A DNA stretch of 64,000 nt, taken from assembly GCF_029945885.1 (NCBI RefSeq), contig NZ_JAQSDK010000035.1, positions 36,396 through 100,395 of the forward strand, in the 5' to 3' direction. Positions 1 to 12,637 of the stretch are shown piece by piece. Each line of letters opens with the position of its first letter. The stretch's first letter is position 1. This DNA is from Brevundimonas sp. Its GTDB lineage: Bacteria; Pseudomonadota; Alphaproteobacteria; Caulobacterales; Caulobacteraceae. Below the pieces are notes generated by a model. It was given only the letters and a program-made list of their open reading frames with translations, had not been told where the DNA came from and searched no databases. A program made the position numbers and the translations under genes.

Positions 1-209
1 GCCACGATATGTCGGGCATGGGCACGGCTCCGGCCGCGCCTTCGACCGATCCGCACGCGGGCCACGATATGTCGGGCATGGGCACGGCTCCGGCCGCGCC
101 TTCGACCGATCCGCACGCGGGCCACGATATGTCGGGCATGGGCACGGCTCCGGCCGCGCCTTCGACCGATCCGCATGCGGGCCACGCCATGCCGGGCATG
201 GCGATGCCG
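1..209 (+). repeat. 60-bp in-frame tandem repeat in copB
   Basis: Units at 1-60, 61-120 and 121-180 are identical except for one base in the third copy (ccgcatgcgg for ccgcacgcgg). A degenerate partial copy follows at 181-209. The period is a multiple of three, so copy-number change lengthens or shortens the Met/His linker without a frameshift. The array runs off the left edge, so the true copy number is unknown. Confidence 0.95.
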
Positions 210-995
210 CCCCGGGTGTCGACAAGTGCCGACAATCCCGGCCGCCCGCCGGAGGATCCGGTTCCGGCGGCGGCCTCAGGCGGCCCCGCCCATGCCGCGG
301 ACCTGCTGTTCGATCCGGCGGAAATGGCTGTGGCCCGTCAGCAGTTGCTGGTGGAAAATGGCGACGTCCGGACCACGGCCGTCATCATCGACCAGCTGGA
401 GGCGACGGTCGCCGATGGTGACGCGGCCTATGACTGGAATGCCCAGGGCTGGTCCGGCGGCGATATCAACCGCTTCTGGTGGAAGTCTGAAGGCGGAGGG
501 AGTTTCGCGGACGGGATCGAGGATGCGGAACTCCAGGCCCTGTACAGCCGGGCCGTCCGGCCGTTCTGGGATATCCAGACCGGTCTGCGCCAGACCTACC
601 GGCCGGAGGGTGACCGGACGGACCTGGTGGTCGGGGTCCAGGGGCTGGCTCCCCACTGGTTCGAGGTCGGTGCGGCCGCCTTCCTGTCCAACAAGGGCGA
701 ACTCAGCGCACGTGTGGAGGCTGAATACGATCAGCGGATCACCAATCGCTGGATCGTGCAGCCGCGCGCCGAGGTCAATCTTTCGGCCACGGACATTCCG
801 GACCTGGAGATCGGGTCCGGGGTGACGTCGCTGCAGGTCGGCGCGCGCCTGCGCTATGAGATTCGCAAGGAACTCGCGCCCTATGTCGGCGTCGAATGGA
901 CCCGGCATTTCGGCGGGACCGCCGACTATCTGGCGGCATCCGGCCAGGGGGCCGAGGAGACGCGTATCGTCATTGGTTTGAGGGCCTGGTTCTAG
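1..995 (+). CDS. copB: Copper resistance protein B-like outer-membrane protein, 5' end missing
   Basis: The reading frame is already open at the first base of the window, so the N-terminus and signal peptide lie upstream. The visible start is a Met/His-rich linker built from a 20-residue unit (M-S-G-M-G ... H-A-G-H-D) repeated three times, plus a partial fourth ending in MPGMAMPP. Met and His clusters of this kind bind copper in CopB/PcoB proteins. The rest, from about residue 90 of the visible part, is the CopB family domain, an outer-membrane beta-barrel ending in an aromatic residue (LRAWF). The expected role is copper tolerance at the outer membrane with a CopA multicopper oxidase, whose gene would lie to the left. 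Family assignment is firm; repeat number may vary between strains. Confidence 0.85.
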   Translation, partial: HDMSGMGTAPAAPSTDPHAGHDMSGMGTAPAAPSTDPHAGHDMSGMGTAPAAPSTDPHAGHAMPGMAMPPRVSTSADNPGRPPEDPVPAAASGGPAHAADLLFDPAEMAVARQQLLVENGDVRTTAVIIDQLEATVADGDAAYDWNAQGWSGGDINRFWWKSEGGGSFADGIEDAELQALYSRAVRPFWDIQTGLRQTYRPEGDRTDLVVGVQGLAPHWFEVGAAAFLSNKGELSARVEAEYDQRITNRWIVQPRAEVNLSATDIPDLEIGSGVTSLQVGARLRYEIRKELAPYVGVEWTRHFGGTADYLAASGQGAEETRIVIGLRAWF

Positions 996-1029
996 GACGG
1001 GAACAATCCGTCCCGGGATTCGCGGCTGC

Positions 1030-1725
1030 TCAGCCCCTGGGTCGCGGCAGGGCAAACCTCAGCATCAGCCGGAGCAGGCGGTTGAGGGCCAGCCAGCCGC
1101 CGATCACCAGGCCGGTGCCGATCGGGACGATCCACCAGCCCAGGACCTCGCGCGAGTGGGGCATGGCCGCGAAGGATAGTGACCAGGCCCCGGTGTCGTG
1201 CAGCCAGAGTCCGGACGCCGGGACGAACAGCTTGCCCACCGTGGCGATGGCGACGATCGTGAGGGCCAGATAGCCGAAGGCAAACACCAGTCCGAGCGCG
1301 GTCATGCCCAGCCCTCCGCCGAGGGCGGTGGCCAGCCCCATGAGGGTCAGGCCCGGCCGCAGGCCGTGGCTGGCGCGTTCCAGCAGCGATTCGCTGAGGT
1401 AGGCCTGTCCCACGACCCTGGCGGAGCCCAGCTTGCGGATGGCGCTGGCCGCGCGTTGCGCATCATCGCCCGCCTCGGCCGCGGCGCTGTCGGTCAGATG
1501 GGCGCGGATTTCCTGGAGGATCTCCTGGCGTTCGCTCTCGCCCAGCGGGGCCAGGACCCGATCCAGCTGCCCGAGATAGGCGTCCAGGGCGGGCAGGGGG
1601 GGCAGGGTGACGGTCGGGATTGGCTGGCCTCTCTGGCGGGCCCCGTCTCTGGCGAGGCCCGGTTCCGCAAGCCGGTACCCGCTCGGTCCCGCCCGTTCCC
1701 GGGCCCAGGCCTTGACCATTTGCAT
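1030..1725 (-). CDS. HAAS/DUF1700-type membrane protein
   Basis: About 231 residues. A helical domain (DAYLGQLDRVLAPL, then EILQEIRAHL and a predicted helix with RKLGSARVVG) resembles the HAAS/DUF1700 domain, which usually accompanies PadR-type regulators. Three or four hydrophobic segments follow, ending with a basic tail (ALPRPRG). The start is uncertain: in-frame ATGs lie at 1725 and 1719, with a TTG at 1737, and the first 40 or so residues look unlike the family. No PadR gene is adjacent. It converges on copB and diverges from the rhodanese gene. Confidence 0.6.
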   Translation of the reverse strand: MQMVKAWARERAGPSGYRLAEPGLARDGARQRGQPIPTVTLPPLPALDAYLGQLDRVLAPLGESERQEILQEIRAHLTDSAAAEAGDDAQRAASAIRKLGSARVVGQAYLSESLLERASHGLRPGLTLMGLATALGGGLGMTALGLVFAFGYLALTIVAIATVGKLFVPASGLWLHDTGAWSLSFAAMPHSREVLGWWIVPIGTGLVIGGWLALNRLLRLMLRFALPRPRG

Positions 1726-1727
1726 GG

Positions 1728-1748
1728 GAATATACAATCTGAATATAC
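1728..1748. promoter_or_regulatory. Direct repeat GAATATAC x2 in the divergent promoter region
   Basis: GAATATAC occurs at 1728-1735 and again at 1741-1748, a 13-bp period, in an AT-rich patch between the HAAS-like gene and the rhodanese gene. Position and repetition suggest a regulator-binding site. No regulator gene is adjacent and the assignment is speculative. Confidence 0.3.
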
Positions 1749-1804
1749 GAAACTAACAGGGGCCCGACGGTTGTCGCCGGGCCTGAATCCCGGGGCCGAC
1801 AGCC

Positions 1805-2140
1805 ATGTTCAACTTCTTCCGAAACGCGGACAACCGGTCGGCGACCATCGTCAAATCGGGGCTTGCCGACGGATCGCTGATCCTCGTCGATGTCCGTGAG
1901 GTCGCGGAGTTCAGGGGCGAACGGATCGGCGAGGCCATCAACATGCCCCTGTCCCGCTTTGACCCGCGGGCCCTGTCCAGGGCCGGGGAACCCTCGAAAA
2001 TCGTCCTTCAGTGTCAGTCGGGCATGCGCTCGATGAAGGCGCTGAAGGCGTGCCGGGCCGCCGGCGTTGAGGTGAACGGCAACCTGGCCGGCGGCATCGG
2101 GGCCTGGAAGGCTGCCGGCTTTGTCACGGTGCGCGGCTAA
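1805..2140 (+). CDS. Rhodanese-like domain protein
   Basis: A 111-residue single-domain rhodanese with no signal peptide, so probably cytoplasmic. It shows the family signature DVREVAEFRGERI near residue 28 and the active-site loop with Cys in VLQCQSGMRS near residue 68, then an A-[GN]-L-x-GG-x-x-AW ending. Such proteins transfer sulfane sulfur to thiophilic acceptors; the physiological partner cannot be told from the sequence. It sits between metal-resistance genes but in its own transcription unit. Confidence 0.88.
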   Translation: MFNFFRNADNRSATIVKSGLADGSLILVDVREVAEFRGERIGEAINMPLSRFDPRALSRAGEPSKIVLQCQSGMRSMKALKACRAAGVEVNGNLAGGIGAWKAAGFVTVRG

Positions 2141-2238
2141 CCCCGGCGGCCCCCGAGGCAGGCGCGCTGTCACTCCAGATCGTGCGCCATTTCTGAGGCG
2201 GGACCCTGCGGCCGGCCGGGGCGGACGGTCGTGCGGTC

Positions 2239-3429
2239 TCAGCCGGTGGCGGCAAGCAGGGCCACCATGGCAAACCCCGCATAGGTGCCGACGGCGTTGC
2301 CGATGGAGCCGATGAGGATGGCGGGCAGGACGAGGTCCTGTCGACCCTCTGCCTCGGCCAGGACGAAGGCGGTGGCGGAGCCGCCGATATTGGCGCTGGA
2401 GGCCACGGCCAGGACGACGGGTTCCAGCTTCAGCAGCCCACCGATGCCGAACAGAACTGTGGCGTGGACGGCGAAGACGATGCCGACATAGGCGAACAGG
2501 ACGGGGGTCAGGCTACCGGCCGCGACCAGGGCGGCGAGATCGGCATTGGCCCCGACGACGGCGAGAAACAGATAGATGCCCCACAGGCCCAGGGTATTGG
2601 CCTGGGCCAGACGCGCCACCGCCGGGACCTGGGCGACGATCAGGGCCAGGGTCGTGACGATCAGAATGGACGGGACGGTGATTCCGCGCGCGCCCAGCCA
2701 GGCGGACAACAGGCCCGAGAGCCAGACGGCCAGTGCGGTCAGGGCGAGGGGCACGGCGATGGCCAGCGTGCCGGTCAACGGCGGCCGGGTGTAATCATCG
2801 CGGGGGTGTTGATCTGCGACCTGCGCGGCCGGGCGGCCCGGTCTGCCGAACCAGCCGGACTTCAGAAGCAGGGCGGGCAGGGCCAGGGTGACGATGATCC
2901 AGACGTCGGTCATGACATTGTCGACCACGGTCGCGGCCGTATACAGGCCGCCGTCGCGGGTGATGTCATAGGCGAGGGCGACCGCGTTGAAATTGGCTCC
3001 GCCGCCGGTGTAGGTGCCGGTAAACATACCGGCGAGTGGGGCATGGGCTGCCCCGATCATGCCGGCGATCGGGGTGACGGCGTTGGCGATCCACACACCC
3101 AGGAAGGTCCCGAGGGCCCCCAGAAAAAAGGCCCCGATCATGGGGGCTCCGGCCCGCTTCAACGCCCCCAGGTTGACGTCGAGCAGGACCAGAAAGATCG
3201 CCGCCGGGATCACATAGGTAAAGACCGGATCATAGACGGGCCCGCCCGAGGCGGCCGGCGGGATGACGCGAAGATTGGCCAGGAGCGCGCCCAGCACGAT
3301 CACGATCATGGCCGCGCCGAGTTTCCGGAACAGTCCGGTGCGGCCGAGTGCATCGGCCAGGGCGACGATGACAACCAGGACCGTGAGAACGCCCAGCGGG
3401 GTTGAGATCAGGGCGGTCGCTGGGATCAT
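2239..3429 (-). CDS. DUF819 family integral membrane protein
   Basis: 396 residues, almost entirely hydrophobic, with about ten predicted membrane segments and little extramembrane sequence. Segments such as LVLLDVNLGALKRAG and GANFNAVALAYDI, and the C-terminal SSANIGGSATAFVLAEAEG, fit the DUF819 family, which has a transporter-like fold and no established substrate. It begins about 230 bp downstream of czcA on the same strand with no clear ribosome site, so membership of the metal operon is uncertain. Start ATG at 3429. Confidence 0.8.
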   Translation of the reverse strand: MIPATALISTPLGVLTVLVVIVALADALGRTGLFRKLGAAMIVIVLGALLANLRVIPPAASGGPVYDPVFTYVIPAAIFLVLLDVNLGALKRAGAPMIGAFFLGALGTFLGVWIANAVTPIAGMIGAAHAPLAGMFTGTYTGGGANFNAVALAYDITRDGGLYTAATVVDNVMTDVWIIVTLALPALLLKSGWFGRPGRPAAQVADQHPRDDYTRPPLTGTLAIAVPLALTALAVWLSGLLSAWLGARGITVPSILIVTTLALIVAQVPAVARLAQANTLGLWGIYLFLAVVGANADLAALVAAGSLTPVLFAYVGIVFAVHATVLFGIGGLLKLEPVVLAVASSANIGGSATAFVLAEAEGRQDLVLPAILIGSIGNAVGTYAGFAMVALLAATG

Positions 3430-3660
3430 CGAACGAGACTAGCCGGATCGAGCCCGGTGGCAATCCTGCTCCTGACGGTCGGCCTCCCGGTGAAGGCCGC
3501 CGTCAAATGACCTTCCACCCGGCTGTCCGGGTCCTTGCCGTCGCCGTGGCGGGAAATCCCCGGCCCATCGCTGTGGGTATCGAGGTTTCCCCGCTCGTCA
3601 TCCGTGAACCAGACGAAGCTGCTGTGGCTCAGACCCGCATGGTCAGTCTGATCGCGGCGG

Positions 3661-8103
<4,443 letters not shown>

Positions 8104-8107
<4 letters not shown>

Positions 8108-9417
8108 GAACGGATCTCCAGGCCCAGCAGGGGGGCATGCGCGCCGGTCAGCCGATCAAGGCGGGCGCGATCAATGTGGAACTGTTTGAGAACGGCGACG
8201 CGCCGGGCCCGGGTCGCGAGCAGCGCGGTCTGGGCGGAGATCACATCATTGTAGGTGAAGCCGCCGCGCGCGAAGCCCTGACGAACGAGTGTGACCGCCC
8301 GTTCGGCCTGGGGCAGGGTTTCCTCGGCGATGCGGCGCGCCTCGAGCGCCCGTGATGCGAGGAGCACCTGAAGCCGGGCGATCTCGCGTTCCCGGTCCTG
8401 CCGGAGCGCCGTCATATCCGCCTCGGCGGCGATGCCTTCGAACCTGGCGCGCGCGATGGCCCCCTCGTTGCGATCAAAACGGCCGAGGGGAATGGACCCA
8501 CCGACCACCAGGCCGAGGTCCTGTCCCTCCCAGAAATGCCGGACGCCGACGCTGACGGTGGCGTCCGGCATGGCACGCGCCTGCTCGACACGAACCCGGG
8601 CCCGGGAAACATCGCGCTGCGCGGACAGAACCGCGAGATCGATTTCAGAGACCGGACCGGCGACTTCACGCGCGGCGCGGGTGTCCTCGAAATCGGCAGG
8701 ATCGAGCGAGAAGTCGGGGGCTCCGATCCAGAACCGGCCCAGTGTCGCGCGAGCGAGTCGCGCCTGGATCCCGGCCTGGTCGAAATCGATCTGGGCCTGC
8801 GCCAGTTCGGCCTCGGCGCGGGCCCCCGCGAACAGGGGGTCGCGAGCCATGTTCACACGCCGCTGCACCTCGGTGTGGAAGCGTTCGGCCAGATCCAGAC
8901 GTTCGCGGGCGATTTCGAGTTCGGCCTGGGCGGCAAGGGCGTCGGCCCATGCGCGCTGCACCTGCTCAAGCCGGTCCAGTCTCCGAATGGCGTCTTCGGC
9001 CCGAACCATGGCCGCTTCACCCCGGACAAGGTTGACGCGCGCCGGTCGGTCGCCGCCCCGTTCGAACCGCTGCTCGTAGGACAGGGTCGTCTCGGTCCGG
9101 TCGATGATGTTGCCCCCGCCCAGCGTTGGCAGGTTTTCGACCATCAGCCCCAGTGTGGGATTGGGGCGGACATCGGCCTGACGCACAGCGGCGTCGCCGG
9201 CGCGGGCGCGGGCTTCGCCGCCGGGCAGGGCGGGATCCACCTCGGCAGCACGGGCCAACGCCCGTTCCAGGGACAGGGAAGGCATGTCCGGTGCGACGCT
9301 TGCGGACTGCTGCGCCATGGCCGGATAAGACGGCAGAGCCGCCAGTGAGAGCGCCAGCGCCGAAACGGTCGCCATACGCGCCCACGATCCGGCAGAGCCG
9401 GCATTCGGGGTTTTCAA
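8104..9417 (-). CDS. czcC: CzcC-type TolC-family outer-membrane channel
   Basis: 437 residues with a cleavable signal (ALALSLAALPSYPAMAQ), then two repeats of long amphipathic helices typical of the TolC/CzcC outer-membrane factor family (for example LERALARAAEVDPALPGGEA and the equivalent helix in the second half). The start is TTG at 9417, preceded by GGAG six bases upstream; no ATG gives a complete signal peptide. It is separated from the His-rich gene by 50 bp containing a strong hairpin. Confidence 0.92.
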
Positions 9418-9443
9418 GGGTGTCTCCGGGAAACAGATTGCGC

Positions 9444-9463
9444 GCGCAGCCTTTCGGCTGCGC
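9444..9463. terminator. Intra-operon hairpin between the His-rich gene and czcC
   Basis: GCGCAGCC and GGCTGCGC form a perfect 8-bp stem around TTTC. It lies in the 50-bp gap between two same-strand genes and lacks a following T-run, so it may be an attenuator or an RNA-processing/stability element rather than a full terminator. Confidence 0.45.
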
Positions 9464-9467
9464 AGGT

Positions 9468-9878
9468 TCAGACGACCGTGCGCATCCGTTTCGGAGGGTA
9501 TTCGGGCCCGTCGCGACCGAGGCCCGCCAGGGCCGGATCGGACCCGGGAGACCGCAGGGCCGATGTCGACGACGGTTCCGTCACATGTCGACCGAGCGCC
9601 GGCAGCGCGACATGGACGTCGCCGCCAGCGTGATGATGATGATGGCCGACCGGAGGCGCACCGTCCGCATCCGGATTGATGCCCGTGTCGGGCATTTCGT
9701 CCGGAGCCACATGAACGTGAACCGTGTGATGGTCGTCATCCACCTCGCCCAGGGCGACGGAGGGCCAATCAGCGGCGTGGCCGAGAGCATGCTGTGACTG
9801 CGACAAGCCATGCATGTTCATGGCCGCCAACAAGGCGACGCACAGACCGATGCAGAAATGGCGAAAAGCGTGCGGCAA
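9468..9878 (-). CDS. Small His-rich exported protein leading the czc operon
   Basis: About 136 residues if translation starts at TTG 9878, which has GGGAG eight bases upstream; further upstream in-frame starts would give an unlikely basic extension. The N-terminus (FCIGLCVALLAAMNMHG) looks like a signal or membrane anchor. The mature part is rich in His and Asp: DDDHHTVHVHVAP and GHHHHHAGGDVHVALP. I do not recognise a named family. Position immediately upstream of czcCBA and the metal-ligand composition suggest a periplasmic metal-binding or sensing accessory for the pump; this is inference. Confidence 0.65.
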   Translation of the reverse strand: MPHAFRHFCIGLCVALLAAMNMHGLSQSQHALGHAADWPSVALGEVDDDHHTVHVHVAPDEMPDTGINPDADGAPPVGHHHHHAGGDVHVALPALGRHVTEPSSTSALRSPGSDPALAGLGRDGPEYPPKRMRTVV

Positions 9879-10074
9879 GATCGAGGCTCCCGTCGCCCGT
9901 TTAGCTTTCAACCTGGCGGCACACAAGGCTGCCGCAGGTCCCGTCGACTGGTTGCGAGAGTGTCTCCTCCCGGTGATCACGCGAGGAGAGAAATGCTGGC
10001 GGAGCGACGATTTCCGGGCCTTTCGGCTTCGTGCGGACCGCGTCACAGCAACATCACCACACCTGCGGCCTCTT

Positions 10075-10102
10075 TTCATTCATTTATCACTAAGTTAATG
10101 AA
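10075..10102. promoter_or_regulatory. 28-bp near-palindrome, candidate TetR operator (copy 1)
   Basis: The element starts TTCATTCATTTA and ends TAATGAA; 20 of 28 positions match its own reverse complement. It matches the element at 12544-12571 at 21 of 28 positions. It lies 75 bp upstream of the acyl-CoA ligase start codon, where a repressor could block transcription. Confidence 0.65.
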
Positions 10103-10177
10103 GGGGTTTGTTTGGCAGTGTGTGCCCGCTCCGGAAGTGGAGCGCCGCCATGCTGGCAGGGAGGCTTCGCCGTTATC

Positions 10178-11656
10178 ATGTCGACATATCCGGTCCCGCT
10201 CAGCGCCATTCTGGCCCATCATGCGCGCCAGGCTCCCTCCCGGTCAGCGCTGGTGCAGGATGGGGTCGCCGTCAGCTATGGCGAACTCGACGTCCGGTCG
10301 AACCGTCGGGCACGGCTCCTGGCCGCGCACGGAGTCGGCCAGGGGGATTTCGTCACCGTCGCCCTGCCCAACGGGCTGGAGTTCTACGAGACGATCTTCT
10401 CCCTCTGGAAGCTCGGTGCAATTCCCAACATCGTCGCCGCCAGGCTGGCCCGGCCGGAAATGGAGGCGATCGTTGATCTGGTTCGTCCCAAGCTGTTCAT
10501 CGGTACGCCGCCGTCCACTGAGGTGGCGGCGCTGCCGGCAGGTTCAGTGCCCACGGACGCCCATTCGGCGGACGTCCTGCCCCTGGTGATTTCGCCCCAC
10601 TGGAAGGCCATGACCAGCGGCGGCTCCACTGGCCGCCCCAAGGTCATCGTTGACGCCATGCCGGCAGCCTGGGATCCGACCGAGGGCTTCCTGAACCAGC
10701 GGCCCGGCGACACCATCCTCAATCCGGGTCCGCTCTATCACAACGCCCCGTTCCACTGCATCACCATGGGGATGTTCGTCGGGGCAACGATCATCGAGAT
10801 GGGTCGGTTTGATCCGCTTCGCGCGCTCGAGTTGATTGAGGCGCATCAGGTGAATTGGGTCACTATGGTGCCGACGATGATGCAACGCATCTGGCGGCTG
10901 GGCCCCGATGCCCTGTCGCGTTTCACCCTGCCAAGCCTGCGTATGGTGCTGCATATGGCGGCTCCCTGTGCCCCCTGGCTGAAGGAGGCCTGGATCGACT
11001 GGCTGGGGGCCGACCGGGTCTGGGAATACTACGGGACGACCGAGGGGACGGGGTCGACGATTATCTCCGGCACCGACTGGCTGGCCCACCGCTGCTCTGT
11101 CGGTCGCGTCCGGGACGGCTATGCAGTGAAGATTCTCGATGCGGAGGGTCAAGAGTGCCCGGTCGGCGAGGTCGGGGAGGTCTTCTTCCGCCCGCAGGGC
11201 GGTGCCGGATCAACCTATCATTATCTGGGCAGCGAGGCGCGACGCATCGGCGAGTGGGAAGCGCCAGGGGACCTGGGCAGTCTCGACGGGGACGGCTACC
11301 TGTATCTGTCCGACCGGCGCAACGACCTGATCATCTCGGGCGGGGCGAACATCTACCCCCAGGAAGTCGAGGCCGCTCTGGACGCTCATCAGGGGGTGCG
11401 GAGCAGCGCGGCGATCGGCCTGCCCGACGAGGAGTGGGGCGCGCGCGTCCATGCGATCGTTCAGCCGGTCGAGGGGGTTGCGTTGGACGAGTCGGCGCTG
11501 CTCGCCTTCCTCGCCGAGCGCCTGACGCGGTACAAGCTGCCCAAGCAGATCGAGTTCACGAATGAGCCCCTGAGGGATGAAGCCGGCAAGGTGAGACGCG
11601 CCGCCCTGCGTCAGGCACGGCTGGGCGATCCCATCGACCCTGAGGGAAAGGCGTGA
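10178..11656 (+). CDS. AMP-dependent acyl-CoA synthetase/ligase
   Basis: 492 residues from ATG 10178, chosen because MSTYPVPLSAILAHHA aligns with ANL-family starts and an AGGGAGG lies 13 bases upstream. A TTG at 10112 would add 22 unlikely residues. ANL motifs are complete: P-loop TSGGSTGRPK, YYGTTEG, GDLGSLDGDGYLYLSDR, the hinge with NDLIISGGANIYPQEVE, and the C-terminal catalytic Lys in DEAGKVRR. It should activate a carboxylic acid to its CoA thioester through an acyl-adenylate. The cluster context (esterases, SDR, TonB receptor) suggests the acid is released from an imported ester. The exact substrate is unknown; a bulky or ring-bearing acid is plausible. Confidence 0.88.
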   Translation: MSTYPVPLSAILAHHARQAPSRSALVQDGVAVSYGELDVRSNRRARLLAAHGVGQGDFVTVALPNGLEFYETIFSLWKLGAIPNIVAARLARPEMEAIVDLVRPKLFIGTPPSTEVAALPAGSVPTDAHSADVLPLVISPHWKAMTSGGSTGRPKVIVDAMPAAWDPTEGFLNQRPGDTILNPGPLYHNAPFHCITMGMFVGATIIEMGRFDPLRALELIEAHQVNWVTMVPTMMQRIWRLGPDALSRFTLPSLRMVLHMAAPCAPWLKEAWIDWLGADRVWEYYGTTEGTGSTIISGTDWLAHRCSVGRVRDGYAVKILDAEGQECPVGEVGEVFFRPQGGAGSTYHYLGSEARRIGEWEAPGDLGSLDGDGYLYLSDRRNDLIISGGANIYPQEVEAALDAHQGVRSSAAIGLPDEEWGARVHAIVQPVEGVALDESALLAFLAERLTRYKLPKQIEFTNEPLRDEAGKVRRAALRQARLGDPIDPEGKA

Positions 11657-11668
11657 ACCAGTCAGTGC

Positions 11669-12406
11669 CTATTGGTCGGCAGGTTTCGACCGCCCGGTTT
11701 TCTTCGCCTTCGGTCGGGCGGGACTGGACGGTTTGCGGTTGTAAAGGGCGTCGAAGCCGCCAACCATAAAGGTCACGAAGCGGTCGCGAACCGCTTCGAA
11801 ATCGTCAGAGGTGCACAACTGGTCGGACAGTCGGTCAATGCGTCCGGTACGGGACAGGACCAGGGTGTAGGCCCCTGAGGTGAACTGAAAGCTCCAGAAG
11901 AGGTCTTCCGGATCCGCGTCCGGCAAGGCCTTCTTGAGCAGGCCGATGAGGCGCAGGACCAGGGGGTCGAAATAGGTGTCCATCTTTTCGGCACCATAGC
12001 CGGGGGCATTGTTGACCTGGGCGAAGATGCGCCCGAAATTTCGCCAGCCAGCGTCGCCGTTGATGTAGACGTCGAATGCCCCGTCGTAATAGGCGCGCAG
12101 CACCCCGTCGATGGTGGGGTTTTCCCCCACCTCCGCCTCATAGGCGTCGAGTCCGGCAGTCCGGACTTCCACCGCATACTGGACCCGGCGTTCGAACACG
12201 GCGTCGAACAACGCCTGTTTTCCGTCGTAGTAGTAGTGGATCAGCGCCGGGTGAATTCCCATCTGATCGGCGACATCCTTGATCGTGATTCCGAAATAGC
12301 CGCGCTGAGAGAACAGGTCCTCGGCTGTATCGAGAATGAGTTTGACACTCGCGGCGCGCTGCTCGGCGCGCGTGCGGCGCCCTTTGACCTTCGGCGCTGC
12401 AGCCAT
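11669..12406 (-). CDS. TetR/AcrR family transcriptional regulator
   Basis: 245 residues from ATG 12406, preceded by GGAGG and GAGG; an ATG at 12463 would add 19 residues. The N-terminal HTH is clear: a helix with AEDLFSQRGYFG, then ITIKDVADQMGIHPALIHYYYDGKQALFDAV. The C-terminal helical domain is a ligand/dimer domain and the tail is Lys-rich (KAKKTGRSK). It lies convergent to the ligase and divergent from the TonB receptor, between the two matching near-palindromes, making it the obvious candidate to bind both. The inducer may be the cluster substrate or its CoA ester. Confidence 0.9.
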   Translation of the reverse strand: MAAAPKVKGRRTRAEQRAASVKLILDTAEDLFSQRGYFGITIKDVADQMGIHPALIHYYYDGKQALFDAVFERRVQYAVEVRTAGLDAYEAEVGENPTIDGVLRAYYDGAFDVYINGDAGWRNFGRIFAQVNNAPGYGAEKMDTYFDPLVLRLIGLLKKALPDADPEDLFWSFQFTSGAYTLVLSRTGRIDRLSDQLCTSDDFEAVRDRFVTFMVGGFDALYNRKPSSPARPKAKKTGRSKPADQ

Positions 12407-12543
12407 CCTCTTTGGTCCTCCGAATCCTTTATTTACGGGCGGCGTTGCCAGCAAACCGAGCAATTGACGATGAGGCAGCCCCTTGCTCGGGTCAAGGACG
12501 CAGGGCGTATTGCTTTAGTCGCAAACTAATGAGCTTGACGAGG

Positions 12544-12571
12544 TTCATTCATTCAGTGCTAAATAAACGAA
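12544..12571. promoter_or_regulatory. 28-bp near-palindrome, candidate TetR operator (copy 2)
   Basis: The half-site pattern is TTCRTTYATTYAG followed by its complement; 20 of 28 positions are self-complementary and every mismatch is purine-purine or pyrimidine-pyrimidine. It shares 21 of 28 bases with 10075-10102. It lies in the tetR/TonB-receptor divergent region, 66 bp before the receptor start, so it could control both genes. Confidence 0.68.
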
Positions 12572-12637
12572 CTGGAGAGATCGCCCGGTTTGAGGGCGGC
12601 GAAAGCAGAGCGGTAAAGCCGCCCGGGGGAGGACAAA

